A stretch of DNA of 9,915 bases from Clostridia bacterium (GTDB lineage Bacteria > Bacillota > Clostridia > Oscillospirales > CAG-272). The stretch spans positions 1 to 9,915 of the forward strand of contig JAFYRH010000032.1 of the NCBI GenBank assembly GCA_017559555.1, read 5' to 3'. Shown one piece after another: positions 1 to 6,812 of the stretch; positions within the stretch are counted from its first letter, which is position 1, and every line of letters starts with the position of its first letter. The position numbers and the translations under genes were made by a program. Under the pieces are notes generated by a model. The model ran no database searches. It had not been told where the DNA came from and worked only from the letters and a program-made list of their open reading frames with translations.

Positions 1-1016
1 AACCCTATTACAAATTTCGCATCGATCTCCCCTCCCCTTTTGTAGGGCGTGCCATGTCGGATCTGCAAATGCGTTCTGCAACGTTTGAAATCGAAAGCGC
101 CACAGATGAGCGAACCGTGATCGTCGGTCGCGCTCCCGTTGCCACACTCCACGATTACCCCCGCGAACTCATTTCCTACACGCGCGGCGAGGGACATATC
201 TCTTGCACGTCAGACGGTTACGAGCCCTGCCACAACCAAGAAGAAATTGTTGCCGCCGCCAATTACGACCCAACCTCTGACCTTGAAAACACGCCACACT
301 CGGTATTTTGCGAGCACGGTGCAGGCATTGTCGTTCCTTGGAACGAGGTCGAAGCTTGGAAGCATCTTGACGCCAACGTCTCCCTTACCGAAAGCGCCAC
401 CGCCATCCTCCCCGCTCCGCGCAAGCTTGCAAATAAGTATCAGCTGAGCGACGACGAAATAGAAGCCCTTATGTTGCGTTCCTTTGGCCCCATTCGCCGC
501 CGTCAGTATGGCGAAAAACGCATCAATGCCGCAAAAGAGGAGAAAAAACACGCACACAAAAAAGTCATTCCGCAAAAGCATATGGTTATTGTGGATGGCT
601 ACAACGTCATTTGGGCGTGGGATTCCTTGCGCGAGGTTGCCGAGTATAGCCTCGAAAAAGCACGGGAAACCTTGATGGACATTTTGAGCAACTACGTTGC
701 GTTCACCAAAACCGAATTAACACTCGTATTTGATGCGTATCTTGTGCCCGACGGTGCCGGCTCGGAGATTTTGCACGACGGTTATCGAATCGTTTACACA
801 AAAGAAAACCAAACTGCCGATGCCTATATCGAGCGCATGATGCACGAGCTCGGGCCCAACTACAACATTCGTATGGTTTCGGGAGATAAGTTGTTGCAGT
901 TCTCTGCGGTTCACTCCGGCATTTTGCGCGTAACCGCAGCCGAATTTGAAGCAGAGATCACCGCCGTTGGCGAAGAAATCACCGCATTTATCAAAAAGCT
1001 TTCTCAAAAGCAATAA
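1..1016 (+). CDS. Tet(M)-like translation GTPase C-terminus fused to a YacP/Rae1-type NYN ribonuclease domain (5' partial)
   Basis: The reading frame is open from base 3 with no stop before 1016, so the ATG at 54 is internal and the gene begins upstream of the window. The residues encoded by bases 3-53 (PYYKFRIDLPSPFVGRA) and the following stretch up to TRGEGHISC match, from memory, the domain V region of Tet(M)-family ribosomal protection proteins (EPYLSFKIYAPQEYLSRA and later FFTNGRSVCLTELKGY). A charged, Lys/Arg-rich linker follows at about bases 430-575. From about base 580 the protein resembles B. subtilis YacP/Rae1, a ribosome-associated endoribonuclease. Conserved acidic positions are present, counting from the ATG at 54: DGYN at 181, FDA at 227, TADAYIE with Asp256, and VSGD with Asp278. 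The GTPase domains lie outside the window, so their integrity cannot be judged. I infer a translation-linked RNase, not necessarily a tetracycline resistance protein. The fold assignments are strong; the cellular role is inference. Confidence 0.88.
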   Translation, partial: PYYKFRIDLPSPFVGRAMSDLQMRSATFEIESATDERTVIVGRAPVATLHDYPRELISYTRGEGHISCTSDGYEPCHNQEEIVAAANYDPTSDLENTPHSVFCEHGAGIVVPWNEVEAWKHLDANVSLTESATAILPAPRKLANKYQLSDDEIEALMLRSFGPIRRRQYGEKRINAAKEEKKHAHKKVIPQKHMVIVDGYNVIWAWDSLREVAEYSLEKARETLMDILSNYVAFTKTELTLVFDAYLVPDGAGSEILHDGYRIVYTKENQTADAYIERMMHELGPNYNIRMVSGDKLLQFSAVHSGILRVTAAEFEAEITAVGEEITAFIKKLSQKQ

Positions 1017-1024
1017 GGAAAAGA

Positions 1025-1067
1025 CACCCGTATGTGCGTTTTTTACACATACGGGTGCCGTTTTTTT
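1025..1067. terminator. Bidirectional intrinsic terminator between convergent genes
   Basis: The arms CACCCGTATGTG (1025-1036) and CACATACGGGTG (1046-1057) form a perfect 12-bp stem with a 9-base loop. On the + strand a run of seven T follows at 1061-1067, eight bases after the end of the NYN-fusion gene begins the hairpin. On the - strand the stem is followed by TCTTTT, giving a weaker terminator for the PTS operon. The ptsG stop codon lies inside the T run, so the two units share this element. Confidence 0.9.
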
Positions 1068-2697
1068 ACTCAATATTCAAATTCATATAATCTTCGAGTT
1101 CGCTCTTGATAACCGAAACCTGCGGTCCGTAAACGACCTGCACGCCACCGCCGCGGCGGATCACACCGCGCGCGCCACTCGCCTTGAGAACGTCATCCAA
1201 AACGAGAGTTTCATCCTTTACCGTTACACGCAACCGCGTAGCACAGCAATCAAGGGTAACGATATTCTCTCTGCCCCCAAGACCTTCAAGAATCAGTTGA
1301 GAAACACCGCCATCGTTCTTTTGAACATTCTTCTTTTCATTGTAGTCGGCACGGGTATAGAGCTTGACTTCTTCCTCCCCCTCCTCGCGCCCGGGTGTTG
1401 CATAATTGCGACGGCGAATGAGAAAACGGAACAAAAAGAAATACACAATAAAATAAATGGCACCCACCAAAGGAATCATAACCCAATTTGTTTTTTCGTT
1501 GCCTTGCAACACGCCAAAGAGAATCAGGTCAATAAGACCGCCCGAAAAGGTCATTCCCACACCCACGCCAAGCAAATGCATCAGCATATAAGCAAGACCT
1601 GCCAATACCGAATGAATGACATAAAGAACGGGTGCCACAAACAAAAACGTAAACTCGATGGGTTCGGTGATACCCGTGAGCATGGAGGTCAATGCCGCCG
1701 AGAGTAGCAAGCCACCTGCTACCTTTTTCTTTTCCGACCGCGCACAGGTATACATTGCCAATGCCGCACCGGGCAAGCCGAATATCATCAAAGGGAATTT
1801 ACCGCTCATAAAACGGCAGGCTTCCACCGAAAAACGCGTGGTGTTGGGAGATGCCAACTCGGCAAAAAAGATATTTTGCGCACCGTAAACCATAACACCG
1901 TCGATAAGAGCAGAGCCACCCACACCCGTTTGCCAAAACGGCAAATAGAACACGTGATGAAGCCCGAACGGGATCAAAATACGCTCAATAAAGCCGTAAA
2001 TAAGGGTTCCCGCATAGCCCGAACGCAAAACAAGATCACCGAGAGCATAAATCCCCGTTTGCACAAAGGGCCACAAAAAGAACATCAACACGCCCACAAG
2101 AATATACGACAAAGTGGAAATAATGGGCACAAATCGCGTGCCGCCAAAAAAGGAAATCACCGTAGGCAGTTTGATTTTATAAAATCGGTTGTGCAACCAA
2201 GCCACACCAAGGCCTACAATAATACCGCCAAACACGCCCATTTGCAAGGACTCAATACCAACAACGTTGGCGACGGTTCCCTCGGGCATCGCTCCCTCTG
2301 CAAGCTTGCCACTGATGGCAAGCAGAGTGCTGATCGTTTTGTGCATAACAAAGAACGCGATAGCCGCCGAAAGTGTTGCGGTTGCTTTTTCGTTCTCCGC
2401 CATACCAAGGGCTACACCCATAGCAAACAGAAGCGGCAGGTTATCAAAAATAACCGTTCCCACCGAGGCAAGTAATGAGAAAATTGTGTAAGGAACCGTG
2501 CCGGGACCCATCATACCCAAAAGGTTATACGCCTCAAGCGTCGCCTCGTTGGTAAAGGATGCACCCACGCCCAAAAGCAGACCTGCTATCGGCAAAAGTG
2601 CAATAGGGAGCATAAATGCACGTCCCACTCGTTGTAAAACCTCAAAAAATCCACTCCCGAATTTTCGCTTTTTTTCAATCATTGGTGTATTTGTCAT
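1066..2697 (-). CDS. ptsG: PTS glucose-family permease, enzyme IICB
   Basis: Membrane permease that imports and phosphorylates glucose or a closely related sugar, taking phosphate from EIIA. The EIIC part fills about residues 10-420 with many hydrophobic segments; it shows GLHHVFYLPFW, FMSGKFPLMIFGLPGAALAMY and the signature GITEPIEFTFLFVAPVLY. An acidic, polar linker leads to the C-terminal EIIB domain, whose phosphorylation motif LDCCATRLR puts the catalytic Cys at residue 485 (codon 1243-1245); the adjacent extra Cys is not the usual one. There is no fused EIIA, which is supplied by the gene upstream. The chosen ATG at 2697 overlaps the crr stop as ATGA and has AAAGGGG just upstream; the longer frame to 2754 runs inside crr and adds non-family sequence. 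Length is 543 residues. The GLHHVFYLPFW stretch favours a glucose over an N-acetylglucosamine permease, but the substrate is not certain. Confidence 0.9.
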   Translation of the reverse strand: MTNTPMIEKKRKFGSGFFEVLQRVGRAFMLPIALLPIAGLLLGVGASFTNEATLEAYNLLGMMGPGTVPYTIFSLLASVGTVIFDNLPLLFAMGVALGMAENEKATATLSAAIAFFVMHKTISTLLAISGKLAEGAMPEGTVANVVGIESLQMGVFGGIIVGLGVAWLHNRFYKIKLPTVISFFGGTRFVPIISTLSYILVGVLMFFLWPFVQTGIYALGDLVLRSGYAGTLIYGFIERILIPFGLHHVFYLPFWQTGVGGSALIDGVMVYGAQNIFFAELASPNTTRFSVEACRFMSGKFPLMIFGLPGAALAMYTCARSEKKKVAGGLLLSAALTSMLTGITEPIEFTFLFVAPVLYVIHSVLAGLAYMLMHLLGVGVGMTFSGGLIDLILFGVLQGNEKTNWVMIPLVGAIYFIVYFFLFRFLIRRRNYATPGREEGEEEVKLYTRADYNEKKNVQKNDGGVSQLILEGLGGRENIVTLDCCATRLRVTVKDETLVLDDVLKASGARGVIRRGGGVQVVYGPQVSVIKSELEDYMNLNIE

Positions 2698-3176
2698 AAA
2701 GCCCCTTTCCCCGTGACAGTATAGCACATCACGGCATCCTTGCCGCCTATACAATCCCCGGGATGGTATTCTATATTTTCAATTTTGTCAGGCTCGGTAA
2801 CTACTATCGAGCAAATTGCGGAAAGTCCGCGCGAGCGAATAAGGGCAATATCCACGTCGGCGATCGGTTGTCCCGCCTTGATGCGGTCCCCCAGTGCCAC
2901 ATGCAAACAAAAACCCTCGCCCGCAAGGCTAACGGTATCCACACCGATGTGTAGGAGCAAATCGGTACCGTTTGCGCTCATTAAAGTAAGCGCGTGACGC
3001 GAATCTGTCACAGATGTGATGATTCCGTCCACCGGTGCAAACACCTTTCCGTCGGCAGGCTCTATTGCAATCCCCTCACCCAAAATTCCGTTGGCAAACA
3101 CTTCGTCCGGAACCGCCGAAAGCGGAACCGTTTTGCCCGTGCAAGGGGCTATTAAACATTCTATTTTGTTCTTCAT
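2694..3176 (-). CDS. crr: PTS enzyme IIA, glucose type (Crr-like)
   Basis: Soluble 160-residue phosphocarrier that takes phosphate from HPr and passes it to the EIIB domain encoded next. The family pattern is complete: IAPCTGKTVPLSAVPDEVF near the N-terminus, FAPVDGIITSV, SRHALTL with His61, and LLLHIGVDTVSL with the phosphorylated His76, then GDRIKAGQPIADVDI. The ATG at 3176 is chosen because GGAGG sits six to ten bases upstream; the nine extra residues possible from 3203 would overlap the end of ptsI and lack such a site. The frame starts 17 bases after ptsI and its stop overlaps the ptsG start by four bases, so EIIA and EIICB are probably translationally coupled. It stands as a separate protein, as in enteric bacteria, whereas many Firmicutes glucose permeases carry EIIA fused. 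Confidence 0.93.
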   Translation of the reverse strand: MKNKIECLIAPCTGKTVPLSAVPDEVFANGILGEGIAIEPADGKVFAPVDGIITSVTDSRHALTLMSANGTDLLLHIGVDTVSLAGEGFCLHVALGDRIKAGQPIADVDIALIRSRGLSAICSIVVTEPDKIENIEYHPGDCIGGKDAVMCYTVTGKGAL

Positions 3177-3180
3177 ATTA

Positions 3181-3186
3181 TCCTCC
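3181..3186 (-). promoter_or_regulatory. Ribosome binding site of crr
   Basis: On the - strand this reads GGAGGA, ending four bases before the ATG at 3176. It lies in the 17-base gap after the ptsI stop and decides for the internal Met over the upstream in-frame Met at 3203. Confidence 0.8.
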
Positions 3187-3193
3187 AAAAGAG

Positions 3194-4840
3194 TTATTGA
3201 CATTCCAAAATGCGCTCACGCAACTCCAAAAGATAGGGCGTTGAAACCGACAATTCATCCACATGCATATCGCAAAAACGTTGCGTGAGCGAAAAATCGG
3301 CGGCAAGTTCCCCACAAATACCTATCCAACCACCGCGCGCATGTATCGCCTCTGCCGCATTGGCAATCAAGTGCAAAACGGGCTCTTGATTCTCACGGCA
3401 AAGCGCTTCCACGTGCGGATTTTGCCGATCTGCCGCCAGCGTGTATTGCAAAAGATCGTTGGTGCCCACCGAGAAAAAATCCACTTCGTGGGAAAGCTCA
3501 CGGCACATAATTGCCGCCGCAGGGGTTTCGATCATAATACCGATTTCCAAATCCTTATCATATTTTTCTCCGCGCTCCGAAAGCATTTGCATACACTCCG
3601 CAATCAAATCGCGGCAGGCACGAACCTCCTGGGCGCCAACGACCATCGGGAGCATCAAAGCAACCTTTCCGTGCGCCGACGCGCGCAAAATGGCACGTAT
3701 CTGCTCGCAAAAAAGCGTCCTCTCACGCAAGCAAAGCCGCACACCGCGTAAGCCGAGGGCAGGATTCTCCTCGCGCGGCAAAGAAAGGTAGGAAACTTGC
3801 TTATCCGCACCGATATCGAGCGTGCGAATGACAACACGCCTCCCCTGCATACGTTCGGCAACCGCGCGGTAGCTTTGATAGAGCCGTTCTTCATCGGGAG
3901 CACGGTCAAGCGAGAGATATAAGAACTCGCTCCGCAAAAGCCCGATGCCGTCGGCACCGAAAGAAAGAGCCGCATCGACCTCCGCCTCGCCACCGATGTT
4001 GGCATAAATCAAAATCTGATGTCCGCTTTTTGTAATCGCAGGTTTGTCCAACAAGCCATTCAAAAAATGCGTTCTTTGCGATGCAAGTACAGCATTTTTT
4101 GCACAACGTGCCTCAAAATCTGCTTTTTCCGCTTCACTCGGCAAGAGCGTAAGTTCTCCACCCGAGGCATCTAAAAGAGCCGTCGTTCCGTCATACTCTT
4201 TTGAGAACTCGCCCGTGCAAACAAGCGCAGGAATACCCATGGCGCGTGCCAAAATGGCGGTGTGCGAATTGGGAGAACCCTCAAAGGTAACAAATCCCAA
4301 CAATGTGGAACGGTCGAGCCCCACGGTTTGCGATGGAGTCAGATCACGTGCCACAAGAATATACGGCTCGTTTGCGGATGCATTACCCGTTTCGCTTTTG
4401 TTGGAAAGCTCCCCGATCAACTGCGCGCAAACGTCTCGAACATCTGCCGCGCGTGCCGCAAGATAGGAATCGTTCAAAGCCGCCAGAGCCGAGGAAAGTT
4501 CACTGGATGCCACCTCTACCGCAGCCTCGGCAGAAAGCCCCTCTAAAAGGGCACGTTCCATAGCTTCCTGCAAATCCTCATCCTCAAGAAGCATGGCGTG
4601 AATGGCGAAAATTTCTGCGGCATCTGATCCGATATCCTCTTCGGCAGTTTTTTGCAAATGGGAAATCGAATGTTCAACCGAAGCAATCGCCTCCTGCAGG
4701 CGCGCACGTTCCACTTCGATTCCGCCCCCCTTTTTCTCGCTTTTTGGGGTGGACGTGTGCAAAAAACGCAGTTTGCCAACAATGCCGCCATTCCCGATTC
4801 CCGTGCCGCGAACAACTTCAGTTTTCAAGTGTTTCGTCAT
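3194..4840 (-). CDS. ptsI: PTS enzyme I, PEP-protein phosphotransferase
   Basis: Cytoplasmic enzyme that autophosphorylates with PEP and hands the phosphate to HPr, the first step of the sugar PTS. The 548-residue product is close to the usual 570-575. The N-terminal domain has the HPr-binding helical region and the phosphohistidine motif EGSPNSHTAILARAMGIPAL, with His193 (codon 4262-4264) as the active site. The C-terminal PEP-binding barrel shows GIGLLRSEFLYL, the signature DFFSVGTNDLLQYTLAADR, and GWIGICGELA with the catalytic Cys509. The start at 4840 is preceded by GGTGG at six bases and gives the family-typical N-terminus (MTKHLKTEVVRGTGIGNGG); it overlaps the end of ptsH by 23 bases. 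The frame could extend to 4918, but that lies inside ptsH and adds unrelated residues. Confidence 0.95.
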   Translation of the reverse strand: MTKHLKTEVVRGTGIGNGGIVGKLRFLHTSTPKSEKKGGGIEVERARLQEAIASVEHSISHLQKTAEEDIGSDAAEIFAIHAMLLEDEDLQEAMERALLEGLSAEAAVEVASSELSSALAALNDSYLAARAADVRDVCAQLIGELSNKSETGNASANEPYILVARDLTPSQTVGLDRSTLLGFVTFEGSPNSHTAILARAMGIPALVCTGEFSKEYDGTTALLDASGGELTLLPSEAEKADFEARCAKNAVLASQRTHFLNGLLDKPAITKSGHQILIYANIGGEAEVDAALSFGADGIGLLRSEFLYLSLDRAPDEERLYQSYRAVAERMQGRRVVIRTLDIGADKQVSYLSLPREENPALGLRGVRLCLRERTLFCEQIRAILRASAHGKVALMLPMVVGAQEVRACRDLIAECMQMLSERGEKYDKDLEIGIMIETPAAAIMCRELSHEVDFFSVGTNDLLQYTLAADRQNPHVEALCRENQEPVLHLIANAAEAIHARGGWIGICGELAADFSLTQRFCDMHVDELSVSTPYLLELRERILECQ

Positions 4841-5117
4841 TGAGAACCACCCCCGTGGGATTCCATTGTGTACGGCAAAAACGTTCAACTTCAAGTGCGG
4901 CTTTTTCCTCGTCCTCACCCGTGACCGAAAAAGTCAAAGTCGTACCGAGAACCGCTCCCAGCATCATCAAAGAAATTAAGCGCTTGCCGTCTGCCGTTTT
5001 GCCGTTTGCCGTAACACGAATATCGGAAGCGAATTGCTTGGCGCACATTGCGAGCCTGCCTGCCGGACGCGCATGCATACCGTCTTTATCCACAATGGTA
5101 TAGGTAAATTCTTTCAT
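4818..5117 (-). CDS. ptsH: PTS phosphocarrier protein HPr
   Basis: Small cytoplasmic phosphocarrier between enzyme I and EIIA. The N-terminus carries the active-site motif GMHARPAG with His15 in the canonical position. The second signature region reads GKRLISLMMLG: aligned to B. subtilis HPr (KSIMGVMSLG), position 46 is Arg instead of the regulatory Ser, with the nearest Ser at 49. At 99 residues it is about 11 longer than typical, with a C-terminal tail after RFCRTQW that overlaps the ptsI start. AGGAG lies seven bases upstream of the ATG. It is the first gene of the PTS operon and follows a clear promoter. Identity as HPr is secure; loss of Ser46 suggests it is not a target of HPr kinase. 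Confidence 0.95.
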   Translation of the reverse strand: MKEFTYTIVDKDGMHARPAGRLAMCAKQFASDIRVTANGKTADGKRLISLMMLGAVLGTTLTFSVTGEDEEKAALEVERFCRTQWNPTGVVLNDETLEN

Positions 5118-5199
5118 ATTGCAACTCCTACAAAAGCGACCGCACCACTTGCCGTCGCCGATTTTTGCTTTTGCTTCTATTTTGCCGATTTGTCAGAAA

Positions 5200-5228
5200 A
5201 TTATACCCAATGTGCTTCTTTTGTAAAA
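5200..5228 (-). promoter_or_regulatory. Sigma-A-type promoter of the ptsH-ptsI-crr-ptsG operon
   Basis: The - strand has a perfect -10 TATAAT (5205-5200) with TTTACA 16 bases upstream (5227-5222) or TTTTAC 17 bases upstream. The predicted start near 5193 gives a leader of about 76 bases before the ptsH ATG. Confidence 0.8.
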
Positions 5229-5237
5229 ACGGCAAAC

Positions 5238-5273
5238 AAAAACGGCACCTTCCAATTGAAAAGTGCCGTTTTT
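5238..5273. terminator. Intrinsic terminator after the 108-residue gene, usable on both strands
   Basis: AAAAACGGCAC (5238-5248) pairs with GTGCCGTTTTT (5263-5273) around a 14-base loop. On the - strand the hairpin comes about 10 bases after the stop codon at 5284 and ends in TTTTT. It separates the aminopeptidase-plsY operon from the PTS promoter, which begins about 10 bases further on. The flanking A and T runs make it near-symmetric. Confidence 0.85.
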
Positions 5274-5283
5274 TGCATACGTA

Positions 5284-5610
5284 TTAACGATAATAGACAT
5301 AAAAAACAATAATTGTGCGTTCCTTGCCTCCGTGCTCGAGGTCGGGGGCGGTAATGACTACGCCATCTTTAGAAAGCAGTTCCCACGCCTGCATCTGTTC
5401 GATCTTGCATCGAAAGATAACGTCGGAGGAAGCAAACACGATAAGCTCATCATTGCGAATGTTGAGCCCACCGTTGCGCCCGATGACTTCATCTACGTCG
5501 TTCACCTTTTCGGTTACGTAGCGAATGTGGTGGTTTGCCATTTGCTTTGCCATCTCCCACCGGTATGCCTTACTATTGGGATCTTTTTTGCGGGAAAAGA
5601 GTTTGAACAT
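5284..5610 (-). CDS. Conserved-looking hypothetical protein, 108 residues
   Basis: I do not recognise this protein. It begins with a short basic segment (MFKLFSRKKDP), followed by a helical-looking, Met- and His-containing stretch (RWEMAKQMANHHIRYVTEKV) and then alternating polar and hydrophobic residues suggesting beta strands (DELIVFASSDVIFRCKI). It ends with a hydrophobic, aromatic strand (TIIVFYVYYR). No signal peptide or membrane helix is visible. The start at 5610 has GAGG nine bases upstream. It is the last gene of a four-gene operon, 23 bases after the methyltransferase stop, and is followed directly by a terminator, which supports it being a real translated gene. The strand-rich second half could form a small PH-like or barrel fold, but this is a guess and no function is assigned. 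Confidence 0.75.
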   Translation of the reverse strand: MFKLFSRKKDPNSKAYRWEMAKQMANHHIRYVTEKVNDVDEVIGRNGGLNIRNDELIVFASSDVIFRCKIEQMQAWELLSKDGVVITAPDLEHGGKERTIIVFYVYYR

Positions 5611-5633
5611 ATTCGGTATCCTCTCTTCGTTTG

Positions 5634-6812
5634 TTAAAATGATACTTTTTTATCCCCAACCAAAAATGCCTTTGCCGTAAGATATTCCTCTTGCAAACGC
5701 TTGGCTTCGGGGGAAGAGATATCGAAATTGCGACGCTTGAGCGCGCGCAACATAATGTTTTTGGGCGTTTCTTCGGGATCGATCAGCTCCAATGCGCACA
5801 CCGAATAACCGCACGCTTCAAGACGCTTGAGGCGAAGCGCATCGGTTGCGGCATCGCAAAGCTTTTGTCGAAGCATAGAATGCTCTGCAATAAAGGAAAG
5901 CGCCTCACACTCGATGGTATGGTTCATTTCGTGGTGACAGCAAGGAGTCGAAAGAATCACATCCGCCTGCCACTGGGTTGCTTTGTTCAAAACAAAATCG
6001 GTTGCAATATCGCAGGCATGCAACGAAATCACCAAGTGCACGTGCTCGTCACACTCGTATTTGTTGACGTCACCGTGGAGGAATTCCAAGCCGTCAAACC
6101 CAAGCTTTTTTGCCACCTCGTTGCAGTATGCCACAACGTCGGGTTTGAGGTCGACACCCGTCATTTTGACGTCTCTGCCAAGCACCTCGGTAAAATAGTG
6201 GTATGCCGCAAAAGAAAGATAACTCTTGCCGCAGCACAAATCGCAAATGCGAAGAGTTCCCTCACTTGGCAAATGCCCGATGCAATCGCGGATCAGTTCA
6301 AGGAATCGGTTGATTTGACGGAATTTTGACTGACGTTTATCACGTACACGACCGTTTTCATCGCTGACGTCCAACAGCTTGAGAAAAGGCTCACTGCCCG
6401 AAAGAATATAATTTTTTTCGCGGTTGTTGCTCTCGATTTTTGCACACGGTGCATCGTTTTGCTCCATGGCGCGTGCAAGCTTGTCGCCGCCTATGAGTGT
6501 TACTTTCCCCTTTTTAGAGGAACGCAATTCACATTCCCCTTGCGTGGTAATAAGGTTAATTTGCGCCCACGCGGATGTCATTTGCAAAAGACGTTCAACG
6601 TCATCTGTTGCAATATTCTCGTGCAATGCCTTGTTATCGGCACGCAGAGTTTCGGCTTGCAAAACCGTTTTGCCGCCCACAAGACGTAGAGTTAAGGTGC
6701 ACTTTACGTTTGCCTTATCTTCGGGCTTGGAGAACACCGCTTTTTTCAATGCACCTCTTTTACCCGATGCCGAAATCAGTTCCGCAATTTTGACATATGC
6801 ATCACTTGTCAT
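5634..6812 (-). CDS. SAM-dependent methyltransferase (Methyltransf_32-like)
   Basis: Predicted class I methyltransferase of 392 residues; the substrate is unknown. Residues 1 to about 130 form an N-terminal region that I cannot assign, with an RNA- or protein-binding role possible. Next comes a family-typical segment, REKNYILSGSEPFLKLLDV (131-149) and SKFRQINRFLELI. The SAM-binding motif I is DLCCGKSYLSFAAY (from 191), with a second Cys where many relatives have Gly. GVDLKPDV (219-226) fits the acidic motif that binds the SAM ribose. SLHACDIATD (263-272) and STPCCHHEMN (288-297) are characteristic of the Methyltransf_32 group. The ATG at 6812 overlaps the plsY stop by 11 bases, indicating translational coupling; an AGAGG lies only a few bases upstream. 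Similar clostridial proteins are annotated only as SAM-dependent methyltransferases. Confidence 0.85.
   Translation of the reverse strand: MTSDAYVKIAELISASGKRGALKKAVFSKPEDKANVKCTLTLRLVGGKTVLQAETLRADNKALHENIATDDVERLLQMTSAWAQINLITTQGECELRSSKKGKVTLIGGDKLARAMEQNDAPCAKIESNNREKNYILSGSEPFLKLLDVSDENGRVRDKRQSKFRQINRFLELIRDCIGHLPSEGTLRICDLCCGKSYLSFAAYHYFTEVLGRDVKMTGVDLKPDVVAYCNEVAKKLGFDGLEFLHGDVNKYECDEHVHLVISLHACDIATDFVLNKATQWQADVILSTPCCHHEMNHTIECEALSFIAEHSMLRQKLCDAATDALRLKRLEACGYSVCALELIDPEETPKNIMLRALKRRNFDISSPEAKRLQEEYLTAKAFLVGDKKVSF

Noticed and set aside
54..56. ATG at 54 as the true start of the first gene
   Set aside because: The frame stays open to the window edge, the upstream residues match Tet(M) family sequence, and no ribosome binding site precedes it; it is an internal Met of a truncated gene.
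1..1016. Calling the first gene a tetracycline resistance gene
   Set aside because: Only domain V is visible; the GTPase domains and the domain IV loop that dislodges the drug are outside the window, and the nuclease fusion points to another role.
946..1707. Long + strand open frame opposite the ptsG 3' end
   Set aside because: It crosses the terminator hairpin, is antisense to the well-conserved EIIB domain and encodes low-complexity residues with no family similarity.
2698..2754. Longer ptsG start at 2754 (MYRRQG...)
   Set aside because: It lies inside the crr coding region, adds residues unlike the family, and the ATGA overlap start at 2697 is preceded by AAAGGGG.
4841..4918. Longer ptsI start at 4918
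   Set aside because: It would overlap ptsH by 100 bases and adds 26 residues with no enzyme I similarity; the 4840 start has GGTGG at proper spacing.
5222..5238. cre-like (CcpA) site near the ptsH -35 element
   Set aside because: TGTAAAAACGGCAAACA shares the ends and CG centre with a cre site, but the left half is too long by two bases; the lack of Ser46 in HPr also argues against it.
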